Origin: Gammaproteobacteria bacterium
GTDB taxonomy: Bacteria; Pseudomonadota; Gammaproteobacteria; Pseudomonadales; Azotimanducaceae
DNA length: 64,000 nucleotides
NCBI GenBank assembly: GCA_026707945.1
Contig: JAPOVV010000038.1
Span: forward strand, 248,001-312,000
Direction of reading: 5' to 3'
The notes beneath the pieces are model-generated. The model was not told the DNA's origin. It ran no database searches and worked only from the letters and a program-made list of their open reading frames with translations. Within the stretch, counting starts at the first letter, position 1. Each line of letters begins with the position of its first letter. Shown in pieces: positions 36,389 to 50,016 of this stretch. Made by a program: the position numbers and the translations under genes.

Positions 36389-36793
36389 ATGCGCTATGTA
36401 GCGTTCATTCACCATGAAGCAGGTACGGGTTACGGAATTAGTTTCCCGGACTTTCCAGGATGTGTCTCGATAGGCCGATCCGTGGACGAAGCCGTGCACC
36501 AAGGTTGCGAAGCGTTAGCCTTCCATTTTGAAGGATTGCTAAATAACGGCGATGTCGTACCCTCACCGAGAACAATTGAAGATATCAAAGCGGATGATTC
36601 ACTGACAGAATGGCGAAAAGACGCAGACATTGTTCTTGTACCACTGCTCCTTGATAAGGGATCATCGAAACGCGTGAACATTTCGATCGATCCCGGTCTG
36701 CTTGATGCGATCGATGAGGAGGCGAAGGCACGCGGGATGACACGATCGGCGTTTTTAGCAAACGCTGCTCGCCACGAAATCCAATCGACTTAG
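36389..36793 (+). CDS. hicB: HicB-family antitoxin with ribbon-helix-helix domain
   Basis: 134 residues after an AAGGAG ribosome site. The N-terminal half is the partially degraded RNase H fold of HicB (HHEAGTGYGISFPDFPGCVS, then ALAFHFEGLL). The C-terminal part is a ribbon-helix-helix DNA-binding domain (RVNISIDPGLLDAIDEEAKA, then GMTRSAFLANAARHEI). It neutralises HicA and represses the operon. The inverted repeat at 36155-36174 is its likely site. Confidence 0.92.
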   Translation: MRYVAFIHHEAGTGYGISFPDFPGCVSIGRSVDEAVHQGCEALAFHFEGLLNNGDVVPSPRTIEDIKADDSLTEWRKDADIVLVPLLLDKGSSKRVNISIDPGLLDAIDEEAKARGMTRSAFLANAARHEIQST

Positions 36794-36847
36794 TTAACGC
36801 ACGAGTGAAGATCGCTCAATCGAGATGACATAGCACAAAGCAGACTG

Positions 36848-37405
36848 TTGAATCCAATGTCTTCTGAGAATAACCGCGAGTGGTTGTTGAATCTGCTCAG
36901 TACGTACACGTTAATCTGGCCTGATGAACGTGCGAACGCTTTACTAACCACGTTTATTCGGCGACAACCAGATTGTTTTGAGCGAACGTGCTTCGATGAC
37001 GGACACGTCACGGGTTCCGCTTGGGTTGTCTGTCCACAACGCCGACGTGTTCTTCTCACTCATCATCGCAAACTTCAGAAGTGGCTGCAGCTAGGCGGTC
37101 ACAGTGATGGAGATGCCAACACATTGAGGGTGGCGCAGCGCGAGGCTGAAGAAGAATCGGGCTTGAGAGTGAAGCCGATCAACGACGCAGTGTTCGATAT
37201 TGATATCCACACGATTCCCGCTCGAGGTGAAGATCCGAAACACAAACACTACGACGTTAGATTTTTATTTGAAGCAGATGATCACGCACCTCTGACCATT
37301 AGTTCTGAATCGAACGATTTGCGATGGATAGCTATAGAGGATCTGCCCAACCTAACAGCTGAAGAGTCAGTGCTACGAATGGCTCGAAAGTCCGCTGATT
37401 TGTAA
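36848..37405 (+). CDS. Nudix hydrolase
   Basis: 185 residues. The Nudix box reads GGHSDGDANTLRVAQREAEE followed by ESGL, with the metal-binding REAEEESG core intact and the earlier Glu replaced. It belongs to a subgroup with GGH at the start of the box. It would hydrolyse a nucleoside diphosphate linked to some other group; the substrate is not predictable. An N-terminal helical extension of about 50 residues precedes the fold. It lies 54 bases after hicB on the same strand but is likely a separate unit. Confidence 0.87.
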   Translation: MNPMSSENNREWLLNLLSTYTLIWPDERANALLTTFIRRQPDCFERTCFDDGHVTGSAWVVCPQRRRVLLTHHRKLQKWLQLGGHSDGDANTLRVAQREAEEESGLRVKPINDAVFDIDIHTIPARGEDPKHKHYDVRFLFEADDHAPLTISSESNDLRWIAIEDLPNLTAEESVLRMARKSADL

Positions 37406-37478
37406 GGACGACAAAAGTAAGTTAATGTAAATTGATTCACTCTCCTAATATCCTATGCAGTAAGGCGGGAGTGATTTA

Positions 37479-38552
37479 TTGCGTTTAAACATCAGAGTAG
37501 CGATCATCGCCACATGGGTAACGTTCATGTTTGCGGCGTGTGCACCGAATGAGACGAGCGTGTCTCCGGGAGATGCTTCTTCGACCGAAGCAACCTCAGG
37601 ATTTCCTGCCGTTACTTGGGATGCCTCACTTTGGTCGAACCGTCGGGAGGGAACCGTCGCCGTCGACACGCTCGCCGAGCTGCTGTCTGAACGTACGGAA
37701 GGTGCTTGGCAACTCAACGTTCACTATGGAGAAGCGTTGTCAAAAGCACGAGAAAATCTCGATGGCATCGCGATTGGCGCTTTTGAGGTTGCCATGGTGT
37801 GCAACTTCTACCACCCAAGAAAGAACCCAGCGCTCATGGTGCTTACGATGCCGTTCCTTCCAATTGAATCCGACGAGGACAGTAAGGCTGTCAGAAAAGC
37901 CGTTTACTCCCATCCGGCGGTCGTCGAGGAATTTGCACGTTGGGACGCGATGATTTACACCTCTACTTATCTGCCTCAATATGAATTCATGGGACGTGGA
38001 ACGCCGCCGAAATCAACGGATGACTGGCGTGGCATGACGGTTCGTGCCGGCGGTGGAATAGGCGATGCCATGCAACTCCTCGGCGCGACACCGACGAGTT
38101 CTACTGCGACTGAGGTGTATACAGGGGTCCAGCAAGGAACAATGAATGCGGCGGCATTTCCCTTCACCTACGCCTTTGTCTCATACCGAATTCATGAGGT
38201 CTCTGATTGGTTCACGAATGGAATGGCGCCAGGGACTGCGGATTGCCCGGTGGTATTTCGTAAAACAGCGTACGACGCTTTACCCCCAAAGTATCAAGCG
38301 CTTCTTGAGGAAATCAAGGACGATGTCGATGCCACGCAGCTTCAAGCGTATAGAGATTTTGATAAGGTCAATCTACCCATGCTGCGCGACGCAATAACCG
38401 AGGTGGTGTTTACCTCGGATATGCGAGATGAGCTGCGTGAGTCGGTCGGAAGACGCGTGATCGAGGCGTGGATTGCCGAAAACGAAGAAGACTTTGATGC
38501 GCGCGGTCTTGTTGAACTCGCATTTGAAGCGGCGGGCGCGAAGTACGAATAA
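37479..38552 (+). CDS. dctP: TRAP transporter substrate-binding protein (DctP family)
   Basis: 357 residues from a TTG preceded by a GGGAG ribosome site. The signal sequence ends in a lipobox (FAAC, about residue 22), so it is probably membrane-anchored. The TRAP solute-binding pattern is seen in ENLDGIAIGAFEVAMVCNFY, the specificity Arg region MTVRAGGGIGDAMQLLGATP, and GVQQGTMNAAAFPFTY. It binds an organic acid, perhaps a dicarboxylate or keto acid, in the periplasm and passes it to DctQM. First gene of a complete TRAP operon. Confidence 0.93.
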   Translation: MRLNIRVAIIATWVTFMFAACAPNETSVSPGDASSTEATSGFPAVTWDASLWSNRREGTVAVDTLAELLSERTEGAWQLNVHYGEALSKARENLDGIAIGAFEVAMVCNFYHPRKNPALMVLTMPFLPIESDEDSKAVRKAVYSHPAVVEEFARWDAMIYTSTYLPQYEFMGRGTPPKSTDDWRGMTVRAGGGIGDAMQLLGATPTSSTATEVYTGVQQGTMNAAAFPFTYAFVSYRIHEVSDWFTNGMAPGTADCPVVFRKTAYDALPPKYQALLEEIKDDVDATQLQAYRDFDKVNLPMLRDAITEVVFTSDMRDELRESVGRRVIEAWIAENEEDFDARGLVELAFEAAGAKYE

Positions 38553-38570
38553 AAGTTCGGAACGATTAAC

Positions 38571-39188
38571 TTGAACGATCCGCTGGGTGCGCTTCTGCGT
38601 CGACTGGAAGCTGTCATTGCACCGGTTGAAAACGCCTTCAACCTAATCGCAGGCATTCTGATATTCGCCTTGATGGCGCTTGGTGTCGTGCAGATCGTGC
38701 TTCGCACAGTATTTGCATCGCCGCTCCTGGGTTACATCGATATCGTCGAGCTCAGCATGGTGGGTTTCGCTGTACTCGCGATTGCGTTTGTGCAGCGCGT
38801 CGGCGGTCATGTGCGGATGGAACTCGTGATTCAGAAACTTCGAGGCCGTTTGCTTTGGTTTTTCGAGCTACTCGGGAGTAGCCTAGCGATTTTTGTCGTC
38901 AGCATACTGATCCCGTATTCCTACGACCACTTTCAACGTGCGTTCCAGTTTGGCGATAGCACGATCGATTTAGAGCTGGCGACGTGGCCCGCGAAGCTTG
39001 TCGTCCCCGTCGCGTTGACGCTTTTGCTTCTCAGGTTATGTATCCAGTTCTTGGGGTACGCCCGACTGCTGATCAATCCGACATTACCGCAGCTGGGAAT
39101 TCCCGCATTGAAACGTCCCGAAGAAGTCGCGGCGGAAGAGATTCGGCTCGCAGGTGGCGGTGACGAATCTGACACGACACCCAAATAA
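38571..39188 (+). CDS. dctQ: TRAP transporter small permease (DctQ family)
   Basis: 205 residues from a TTG 18 bases after dctP. Four membrane helices are visible, starting with IAGILIFALMALGVVQIVLR and including VELSMVGFAVLAIAFVQRVGG, whose Glu/Gln pattern is typical of DctQ. It supports the large permease in sodium-driven uptake. The C-terminus is a polar, acidic cytoplasmic tail. It ends 3 bases before dctM. Confidence 0.93.
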   Translation: MNDPLGALLRRLEAVIAPVENAFNLIAGILIFALMALGVVQIVLRTVFASPLLGYIDIVELSMVGFAVLAIAFVQRVGGHVRMELVIQKLRGRLLWFFELLGSSLAIFVVSILIPYSYDHFQRAFQFGDSTIDLELATWPAKLVVPVALTLLLLRLCIQFLGYARLLINPTLPQLGIPALKRPEEVAAEEIRLAGGGDESDTTPK

Positions 39189-39191
39189 CGC

Positions 39192-40550
39192 ATGATGATC
39201 GACGCATTCTGGGTTGGGATTTTCGGCGTCGGGCTACTGATTGCATTGGTGGTGGTCGGCGTACGAGTGTACGTCGCTGCGGCGGTTGTCGGTTTCCTCG
39301 GATTGTTCGTGCTCGAAGGTTGGGATGTCGCTGGCGCCATTGCGGGAACGATCCCTCACTCAAAAACGGTGACGTATCCACTCTCGGTACTTCCTCTTTT
39401 CATTCTGATCGGCTTTTTGGCGTTTCATGCAGGATTAACCGGGAAACTGTTTGAAGCCGCGCGTCGGTGGTTAGGTTGGGTCCCGGGTGGTTTAGCAGTC
39501 TCTACTGTATTCGCGAGTGCAGGTTTTGCCGCTGTGTCCGGTGCGTCTACCGCCACAAGTGCCGTGTTTTCACGCGTTGCGATTCCGGACATGCTCGCTA
39601 ATGGCTACGCGAAACGGCTGACCGCGGGTGTGATCGCGGCCGGTGGAACGTTGGCATCGTTGATTCCGCCCTCGGCCATATTGGTGATCTACGCGATTTT
39701 GGTCGAGCAGTCGGTTGGAAAGCTGCTTCTGGCGGGTTTATTACCCGGTGTGGTTTCGGTCCTGATTTACACCGCGCTGATCATCGGGATGTGTGTATGG
39801 CGACCCGAACTCGGGCAAGCCTCAACAGGATTCACTTGGAAAGAACGATTTGCGAGTTTGCCCGGATCGTTTCCCATCTTCATTGTGGTTGGCATCATCT
39901 TCGGCGCGTTGTACACCGGAGTTGCAACGCCCACGGAAGCGGGCGCGTTAGGCGCTGCGGTCGTGTTCGCACTCTACGTTTATCGCGCCTGGCAGCAACG
40001 TGATCTGAAACAGATGAGTTTCCGACTCAAGGACGCGATCACTGAAACTGCCAAACTCACAATCATGATCTTCACGTTGATCTGGGGTGTGTTCCTCTTT
40101 GTGCGGTTTCTTGGCTTCGCTGGTTTGCCGAACGAATTCGCAAATTGGGTTGTGGGGTTGGACCTGCCTCCACTCTTGATCATGGTGTGCATCTTGTTGG
40201 CGTACGCGGTACTCGGTATGTTTATGGATGCGATCGGGATGCTCATTCTGACATTGCCGGTGGTGTTTCCCGCCGTCATCGCGCTTGGTTATGACCCGAT
40301 TTGGTTCGGCATCATCGTTGTGAAAATGGCTGAGATTTGCCTGATTACGCCACCTATCGGATTGAATTGCTTCGTCGTAGCTGGGGTATCGAGAGATCTC
40401 CCACCAGTGGGTGGTCGCGATCCTGCGATTCCGCTGCAAGATGTATTTCGTGGGATCGGACCGTTCTTCGTTGCTGACGTGCTGACGGTGATCGTGCTGT
40501 TGTTGATACCCGACATCGTGCTTTGGCTGCCGAACCAAATGGCGCAATGA
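39192..40550 (+). CDS. dctM: TRAP transporter large permease (DctM family)
   Basis: 452 residues with about twelve membrane helices. Family segments seen are LSVLPLFILIGFLAFHAGLT, SGASTATSAVFSRVAIPDML, ATPTEAGALGAAVVFALYVY and PPIGLNCFVVAGVSRDLP. It forms the sodium-coupled transport path of the TRAP system. The start lies 3 bases after dctQ. No regulator gene (two-component or GntR) is adjacent. Confidence 0.95.
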   Translation: MMIDAFWVGIFGVGLLIALVVVGVRVYVAAAVVGFLGLFVLEGWDVAGAIAGTIPHSKTVTYPLSVLPLFILIGFLAFHAGLTGKLFEAARRWLGWVPGGLAVSTVFASAGFAAVSGASTATSAVFSRVAIPDMLANGYAKRLTAGVIAAGGTLASLIPPSAILVIYAILVEQSVGKLLLAGLLPGVVSVLIYTALIIGMCVWRPELGQASTGFTWKERFASLPGSFPIFIVVGIIFGALYTGVATPTEAGALGAAVVFALYVYRAWQQRDLKQMSFRLKDAITETAKLTIMIFTLIWGVFLFVRFLGFAGLPNEFANWVVGLDLPPLLIMVCILLAYAVLGMFMDAIGMLILTLPVVFPAVIALGYDPIWFGIIVVKMAEICLITPPIGLNCFVVAGVSRDLPPVGGRDPAIPLQDVFRGIGPFFVADVLTVIVLLLIPDIVLWLPNQMAQ

Positions 40551-40731
40551 GGCAAGTCATTCACGCACATTCAGAGTGTCTTTTAGGAAGTTGGCAAGAT
40601 CGATTTTTGAATCTAAAATAACTGGACGCATATATAGTATGAAGGATTCGCCGATCAGAACTTTCTTCGCATCTTCACTTTTAGGTTTGTTTGTAAGGCG
40701 CGATGGGTTAAACTGATAGGGTGTAAACAAC

Positions 40732-41235
40732 ATGATCAAACTCAAAGACTGTATCGACGACTCGTTACCGCCTCAACTAGCTGTGAACCCATTCCTTGAT
40801 CTTTTCGCGCATTTGGCTCGCTGTGAAGCGAACTATTCGCGGTTGCGCAAACTGCTAAGACGTGTAGGGAGCGGCGAATTTCAGTCTCGGACGGTTGAGT
40901 TTGCGAACGGTTCTTCTTCGTTACGCTTTGAACATTCACGTATCAGCCGCTACACGTCGAGCGTTGTGATTCGACAGACATCAACGGAAACATTGACGAA
41001 CCTGAATCTAAAGCTCCATGTGTATCACGACACCAAGGCGGCAGAAGTGGTGAGCTATCAACGGCACAATGATTTTCGAGTGCTGGAAACACGGCCCGCA
41101 CCGCCGCGTACGCAGCGGTTTGAGAAAATCGAGATGAACCGTTTCTTGACGGAGTTGCTTGATCACTGTTTAACTTTCGGCACAGGCATGCAGACTGAGT
41201 CGACCAGCATCGAAGAACAAGGAAGTTCAGTTTAG
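40732..41235 (+). CDS. yqiB: DUF1249 (YqiB-like) protein
   Basis: 167 residues. The DUF1249 pattern is seen in CEANYSRLRKLL, then LNLKLHVYHDTKAAEVVSYQ, and a C-terminal helix with FLTELLDHCL. The function of the family is unknown. It is nearly always placed next to cpdA and parE in Gammaproteobacteria, as here (cpdA starts 27 bases downstream), which supports both the call and the operon. Confidence 0.85.
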   Translation: MIKLKDCIDDSLPPQLAVNPFLDLFAHLARCEANYSRLRKLLRRVGSGEFQSRTVEFANGSSSLRFEHSRISRYTSSVVIRQTSTETLTNLNLKLHVYHDTKAAEVVSYQRHNDFRVLETRPAPPRTQRFEKIEMNRFLTELLDHCLTFGTGMQTESTSIEEQGSSV

Positions 41236-41262
41236 ACCGATTCCAAGGACGGATCCCTAGCG

Positions 41263-42033
41263 TTGCACACACACGCAGCCGAGCGCACCAAGGACGGTAC
41301 GTCGCTTTGGCTTTTACACATAACCGACAATCATTTATTCACTGACCTGAGTGAAGGTCGTCACGGCGTTTCCAGCTTCGATGCATTCCAACAGGTGTTG
41401 GCATCGGCGACAGCAGCACGCAAGCCAGATCTTGTTGTAGACACAGGTGACATCGCTCATGACCGCACCCGTGAGGTGTACGAGATGTTCATGTCGACCG
41501 TCCGAGAATTCGTTGACTGTCCATTGATCGCGACGCCTGGAAATCACGATTTAGATGAACCTTTTGATCAGGTGCTATCGCGTGAGACCGTCACGATGAA
41601 AGGTTGGCAGATCGTCACAGTAGATACCCACATCGATGACACCGTAAGTGGGCTGGTTAGTCAAGAGGAGCTCAATCGTCTCGAAGTAGAACTCGGCGCG
41701 AATGATTCTCCGACGCTTGTCGTTGGCCATCATCCCGCAGCCGATATCGGGTGTGCATGGATTGACGCCCATCGAATTGACAACGGTGATGAATTCCTAA
41801 CGAAGTTACAGACTTATCGACACGTTAAGGGGTATCTCGCCGGCCACGTTCACCAAGCGTTCGAAGGTCACGTAAATGGCATCAGGCTGATGACGACACC
41901 ATCAACGTGTTGGCAATTCAAGACCGATTCTGATTCGTTTGCCGTCGATGATCTTCGAGCAGGTTGGCGGTGGCTTGAATTACGAGCGGATGGCGAGCTT
42001 GATTCGCACGTCGAACGTTTGGTCGATGCGTAG
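41263..42033 (+). CDS. cpdA: 3',5'-cyclic-AMP phosphodiesterase CpdA
   Basis: 256 residues from a TTG start. It is a class III metallophosphoesterase: HITDNHLF (first metal ligands), VDTGDIAHD, TPGNHDLD, GHHPA and GHVHQAFEGH supply the two-metal centre. CpdA lowers cAMP in the cytoplasm and so adjusts CRP-dependent genes. It lies between yqiB and parE, 12 bases before the parE start, a placement typical for the group. Confidence 0.92.
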   Translation: MHTHAAERTKDGTSLWLLHITDNHLFTDLSEGRHGVSSFDAFQQVLASATAARKPDLVVDTGDIAHDRTREVYEMFMSTVREFVDCPLIATPGNHDLDEPFDQVLSRETVTMKGWQIVTVDTHIDDTVSGLVSQEELNRLEVELGANDSPTLVVGHHPAADIGCAWIDAHRIDNGDEFLTKLQTYRHVKGYLAGHVHQAFEGHVNGIRLMTTPSTCWQFKTDSDSFAVDDLRAGWRWLELRADGELDSHVERLVDA

Positions 42034-46207
<4,174 letters not shown>

Positions 46208-46262
46208 ACGTTCTGTCTCCATCGAGAATGTAATAGTTTTCTCAAACTCGACCCTAAAATTC

Positions 46263-46294
46263 GCCCGTCTCGAAGCGGGCATTTATTAGTTTTT
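46263..46294 (+). terminator. intrinsic terminator after parC
   Basis: A GCCCG / CGGGC stem with an 8-base loop (46263-46280) is followed by a T-rich tail (ATTTATTAGTTTTT). It lies between the parC stop and the efp start and should separate the two units. Confidence 0.6.
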
Positions 46295-46300
46295 ACATCA

Positions 46301-46873
46301 ATGGCTTCCTATTCAACTAACGAGTTTCGACCCGGATTGAAGGTGCTCCTCGAGGGCGATCCTTGCGTGATGCTGGAGGCAGAATTCGTAAAGCCTGGCA
46401 AGGGTCAAGCATTTACGCGCGTCAAGTTTCGCAATCTGATCACTGGGCGAGTGTGGGAGCGAACGCTGCGTAGTGGCGAGTCGATGGAAGCAGCCGACGT
46501 CGTGGAACGCGACTTGGATTACCTATATACCGACGGTGATCTTTGGTACTTCATGACGACGGACGACAACTACGATCAAATTGCAGCGGACAGCACAGCC
46601 GTAGGCGATGCGAAGGACTATTTGGCCGAACAAGCCAGGTGCCAGATTACTTTCTGGAACGACAATCCAATATCGGTTACGCCACCGAATTTCGTAAATC
46701 TCGCGGTAACCGAAACGGATCCCGGATTGCGTGGGGATACCGCCCAAGGTGGTACTAAGCCCGCAACGCTTGAAACCGGTGCGGTGATCAATGTGCCGTT
46801 ATTTATCGAGATCGGTGATGTGCTTCGAGTCGACACACGCACGGGTGAATACGTCAGCCGAAGCAAGCAGTGA
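46301..46873 (+). CDS. efp: elongation factor P
   Basis: 190 residues with three beta-barrel domains. The modified Lys34 is in KPGKGQAF, and the C-terminal signature [16 protein letters not shown] is complete. EF-P relieves ribosome stalling at proline runs; the PGKGQ loop is the form beta-lysylated by EpmA, whose gene overlaps the end by 4 bases (GTGA). EpmB, the usual lysine aminomutase partner, is not in the window. The ATG lies only 7 bases after the parC terminator tail, so the promoter must overlap it or sit upstream. Confidence 0.97.
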   Translation: MASYSTNEFRPGLKVLLEGDPCVMLEAEFVKPGKGQAFTRVKFRNLITGRVWERTLRSGESMEAADVVERDLDYLYTDGDLWYFMTTDDNYDQIAADSTAVGDAKDYLAEQARCQITFWNDNPISVTPPNFVNLAVTETDPGLRGDTAQGGTKPATLETGAVINVPLFIEIGDVLRVDTRTGEYVSRSKQ

Positions 46874-47799
46874 GTGAGGCGTGGCGGCCAACCGCCGCTC
46901 TCGATACGCTAATTAAGCGGGCCGACTTGTTGGGTCGGACGCGAGCCTTTTTCCGTGATCGCGACATCGTGGAAGTCCAGACGTCGACGCTTGATCAATA
47001 TGGCGTCACGGATGTTGCGATCGAGAATGTTGAAGTAGCAGGCTACGGCTACTTGCAGACATCTCCCGAATATCAGATGAAGCGCCTATTGGCGGCCGGG
47101 ATGCCTTCCTGTTATCAGATCGGACCGGTGTTTCGCGCAGGAGAGGTCGGTCGATGGCACAACACGGAATTCACGATGCTTGAGTGGTACGAACTCGATG
47201 TAACGCTTGAGCAACTGATGGCGAACGTAGCGGCTTTGGTGGATTACCTTGTTGGTCCTCAACGGGTTCTCACTAAAACGGTTCAAGCACTCCTGAAAGA
47301 CGCCTTCGACCTCGATCCCCATAAGTCAGACGAGAAGCGTTGTCTTGCAATCGCAAACAAGGAAGGACTGCAGGACGCTCATGACCTTTACGAAGCGCTG
47401 GATTTTTTGGTGGGTACTGCGGTGTCGAAGCTCGGCGCTGAGAGGGTATTTCTCACCGAATATCCGAAATATCAAGCTGCATTAGCTAGAACCGTGCATC
47501 GCGGCAATGTTGAAGTAGCGCTTCGCTTCGAGTTAGTGATCGACGGCCTTGAAATTGCAAATGGCTATGACGAATTGCGCGACGCATTGGAATTTCACCG
47601 TCGGTGCGACTATGACAATGCGCGTCGCGAACAGCTGGGTTTACCCGTAAAACCAATTGACCCTAACTTTGAGGCGGCAATGGCTTACGGGTTACCGAAC
47701 TGTTGTGGTGTTGCAGTTGGGCTTGATCGACTATTCGCACTAGCCTTGGGTAAATCGGCTTTGCAGGACGTCACGGCATTCGGTACTAGGGTTCAATAG
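46870..47799 (+). CDS. epmA: EF-P beta-lysine ligase (GenX/PoxA)
   Basis: 309 residues from a GTG that overlaps the efp stop. It is a lysyl-tRNA-synthetase catalytic core without anticodon domain. Class II motif 2 is [20 protein letters not shown] and motif 3 is [17 protein letters not shown]. It attaches beta-lysine to Lys34 of EF-P. Co-translation with efp supports the pairing. Its last 14 bases overlap the 3' end of the convergent psd gene. Confidence 0.95.
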   Translation: MSEAWRPTAALDTLIKRADLLGRTRAFFRDRDIVEVQTSTLDQYGVTDVAIENVEVAGYGYLQTSPEYQMKRLLAAGMPSCYQIGPVFRAGEVGRWHNTEFTMLEWYELDVTLEQLMANVAALVDYLVGPQRVLTKTVQALLKDAFDLDPHKSDEKRCLAIANKEGLQDAHDLYEALDFLVGTAVSKLGAERVFLTEYPKYQAALARTVHRGNVEVALRFELVIDGLEIANGYDELRDALEFHRRCDYDNARREQLGLPVKPIDPNFEAAMAYGLPNCCGVAVGLDRLFALALGKSALQDVTAFGTRVQ

Positions 47800-48607
47800 C
47801 ACCGATTTGTTCGCCGAGCTTTAGCGATTGGCCAGGATCTAGCGACTGTAGCTCCCCAATCCCGTCGGGTACAACCAGTATCACGGTTGAGCCGAGGCAA
47901 AACCTTGCCATCTCTTCGCCGGGTAGAAAAGGTCGCGGTGTGATGTCTTTAGCAACCATAACTTGCTTTGGCGGACTCTCGTCATCCCACTGTGTTTGAA
48001 CGCTAGAGACGATCATGGCGCCGACCATCGACATCAACATTTCTCCGCGCGGTGTGCGAAGATGGCAATTAACGCGAGTATTACGTTCATACAGACCGTC
48101 CATCTGGTTGTGGTTAGAGGGTTTCACCGAGTGCCTGCTTCCGCCGATGCGTGACACCGCAACGAGTTCAGCTTGAACCGGTGAGTGAACGCGATGGTAG
48201 TCTTTAGGCGAGAGATAGATGATCGCGTATTGACCAGCTTCGCCGATGCGTTTGGAACGGGTCAGATTGAATAGGTTGGTTGACGTGCGCTTATATTGGA
48301 TGAGCGTGTTATTCGTATATCGGCCGCATACCGCAACGGTACCGTCGACTGGGGAGACGATGCTATGTGAGTCACCGTGAATCGGACGTGCGGCTGATTT
48401 GAGTTCGCGGGTGAAGAAATCTTGAAAATTCTCGAACTGACTCGGATCTTGACGGATCGCAGGCGTCATATCAACTCGATAGAACTTGATAAACTGCTGA
48501 ATTAGTAGGTTCTTGATGAATGGGATTTTGACCTTCGCGAGCCAGCCCGCAGCTTTCGTCAACCAGAAACTCGGTCCCCACGTATCGAAGACTGATTTCG
48601 GCGTCAC
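47786..48607 (-). CDS. psd: phosphatidylserine decarboxylase
   Basis: 273 residues. The self-cleavage motif LGST is present (Ser240 becomes the pyruvoyl group). Other family blocks are FENFQDFFTRELK, IVSPVDGTVAVCGRY with the charge-relay Asp, and YLSPKDYHRVHSPV with its His. It makes phosphatidylethanolamine at the inner membrane. The ATG overlaps the rhdA stop by 4 bases, so the two genes are coupled. Confidence 0.96.
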   Translation of the reverse strand: MTPKSVFDTWGPSFWLTKAAGWLAKVKIPFIKNLLIQQFIKFYRVDMTPAIRQDPSQFENFQDFFTRELKSAARPIHGDSHSIVSPVDGTVAVCGRYTNNTLIQYKRTSTNLFNLTRSKRIGEAGQYAIIYLSPKDYHRVHSPVQAELVAVSRIGGSRHSVKPSNHNQMDGLYERNTRVNCHLRTPRGEMLMSMVGAMIVSSVQTQWDDESPPKQVMVAKDITPRPFLPGEEMARFCLGSTVILVVPDGIGELQSLDPGQSLKLGEQIGAIEP

Positions 48608-49419
48608 GTCGATTCACTTTCAATTGGGGTATCCGTGCGGTTGCCCCATTCGGACCAGGAACCGGCGTACGCGCGGATGCTTGGGTACCCGAGCAATCGA
48701 CCGACCATATAGGAAAGCCCGGAACGGTGGTGTGTTTGACAATGGGTGACAATCTTCCGATCAGGCACGATGCCGTGATCGCGAAGCAATTCGCGTATGT
48801 CAGTGCGCAGTCGCATGGCGTTGTCGTGATCCATTAGGTCGAGCCAATCTATGTTTGTGGCTCCGGGAATGTGACCATTCCGTTGTGCCCCAGGCCGCAA
48901 GCCAAGGAATTCATCTCTCGATCGGACATCCCAGATGACCAGATCTTCTTGGCCGAGACGCTCCATGAGTTCATCGATTTCGACCAATGGTTCGGTATCA
49001 ATCGTTAGGTCTGGTTGCGTGCGTGTCGCTTGAGTAGGTGCGTGCGTGACGTCAAATCCCTCATGTTGCCATGCATGGATGCCGCCGTCTAGATAAAGCC
49101 ACTGGCGATGACCGATGATGTCCAAAGTCCAAGCCAAGCGACCAGCCCACCCCCCACCTTCATGATCGGATACAACGATCGTTTGCGTGGGTTGGTACCC
49201 AATAAAGCCAAAGACGGCATCCAGCTGAGCTTTCGGCGGGAGTTTTCCCGTGGATGGTGGTGTACCTTCTATCAACGCGGCTGTTGGCAGGTTAAATGCT
49301 CCCGGGATAAACGCTTGGTCTTGTGGGGTTGGGTTGAACACGTCGACGACCCGAACGGAGTCGTCCTGCATTCGTTCGGCTAGCTCAGCCGGGTGGATAA
49401 TGGCGGGATAGTTCGCCAA
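48604..49419 (-). CDS. rhdA: thiosulfate sulfurtransferase (rhodanese, RhdA type)
   Basis: 271 residues, two rhodanese domains. The active-site loop is CQTHHR (Cys227), the form known from the RhdA enzymes of Azotobacter and Pseudomonas. The first domain lacks the Cys, as usual. It moves sulfane sulfur to cyanide or other acceptors in the cytoplasm. Its pairing with psd is also found in Pseudomonas-type genomes. It is divergent from orn, 21 bases apart from the chosen orn start. Confidence 0.92.
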   Translation of the reverse strand: MANYPAIIHPAELAERMQDDSVRVVDVFNPTPQDQAFIPGAFNLPTAALIEGTPPSTGKLPPKAQLDAVFGFIGYQPTQTIVVSDHEGGGWAGRLAWTLDIIGHRQWLYLDGGIHAWQHEGFDVTHAPTQATRTQPDLTIDTEPLVEIDELMERLGQEDLVIWDVRSRDEFLGLRPGAQRNGHIPGATNIDWLDLMDHDNAMRLRTDIRELLRDHGIVPDRKIVTHCQTHHRSGLSYMVGRLLGYPSIRAYAGSWSEWGNRTDTPIESEST

Positions 49420-49440
49420 CGTGCTAATTCGCCGGTAAAA

Positions 49441-50016
49441 GTGAGCGCAAAATATACGAAGCCGCCGCGTTTGGTGTGGATAGATCTCGAAATGACGGGC
49501 TTAGATGTTGAGAAAGACGTTATCTTGGAGATCGCGACCATCATCACGGATAGCGATCTCAATATCGTCGAGGAAAGCGACTCGATGGTCATTCGTCAGC
49601 CAGAATCCGTATTAGCTACGATGAACGAATGGAGTCGCACGCATCACACAGAATCTGGTCTACTTGATCGGGTAAGAGAATCTGAGATTAGCCTCGAAGA
49701 AGCAGAAGCAACGACGTACGACCTCGTGCGCAAGCACGTTGAGATCCATACGTCTCCGCTGTGTGGAAATTCCGTTTGGCAAGATCGCCGATTTTTAGCT
49801 CGATATATGCCGACGCTAGAACACTATCTGCACTATCGTTTGATCGACGTGAGCACCGTGAAGGAATTAGCACGGCGTTGGGCTCCAAGTTTGCTCGACC
49901 AGGTGGCGAAGCAAGCTCAACATCGAGCGCTAGACGATATTCGCGAGTCGATTAATGAACTCAAGCTCTATCGCGAGCACTTTCTGAAGCCGGTTCAACC
50001 GACCCAAGCTGACTAA
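49441..50016 (+). CDS. orn: oligoribonuclease
   Basis: 191 residues from the GTG at 49441; an in-frame ATG at 49393 would overlap the rhdA start and add residues not found in the family. The DEDD exonuclease motifs are WIDLEMTGLD (Asp, Glu), LCGNSVWQDRRFL (Asp), and RALDDIRESI (Asp with Tyr/His nearby). It degrades dinucleotides, including pGpG from c-di-GMP. Its 3' end overlaps that of queG by 56 bases in opposite directions. Confidence 0.94.
   Translation: MSAKYTKPPRLVWIDLEMTGLDVEKDVILEIATIITDSDLNIVEESDSMVIRQPESVLATMNEWSRTHHTESGLLDRVRESEISLEEAEATTYDLVRKHVEIHTSPLCGNSVWQDRRFLARYMPTLEHYLHYRLIDVSTVKELARRWAPSLLDQVAKQAQHRALDDIRESINELKLYREHFLKPVQPTQAD

Noticed and set aside
39948-40547. Long minus-strand frame opposite dctM
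   Set aside because: It is antisense to a clear TRAP permease and is rich in His, Gln and Arg, typical of a shadow frame.
40557-40745. Minus-strand frame of 62 codons between dctM and yqiB
   Set aside because: No known motif, overlaps the yqiB start, and no ribosome site is seen; too weak to call a gene.
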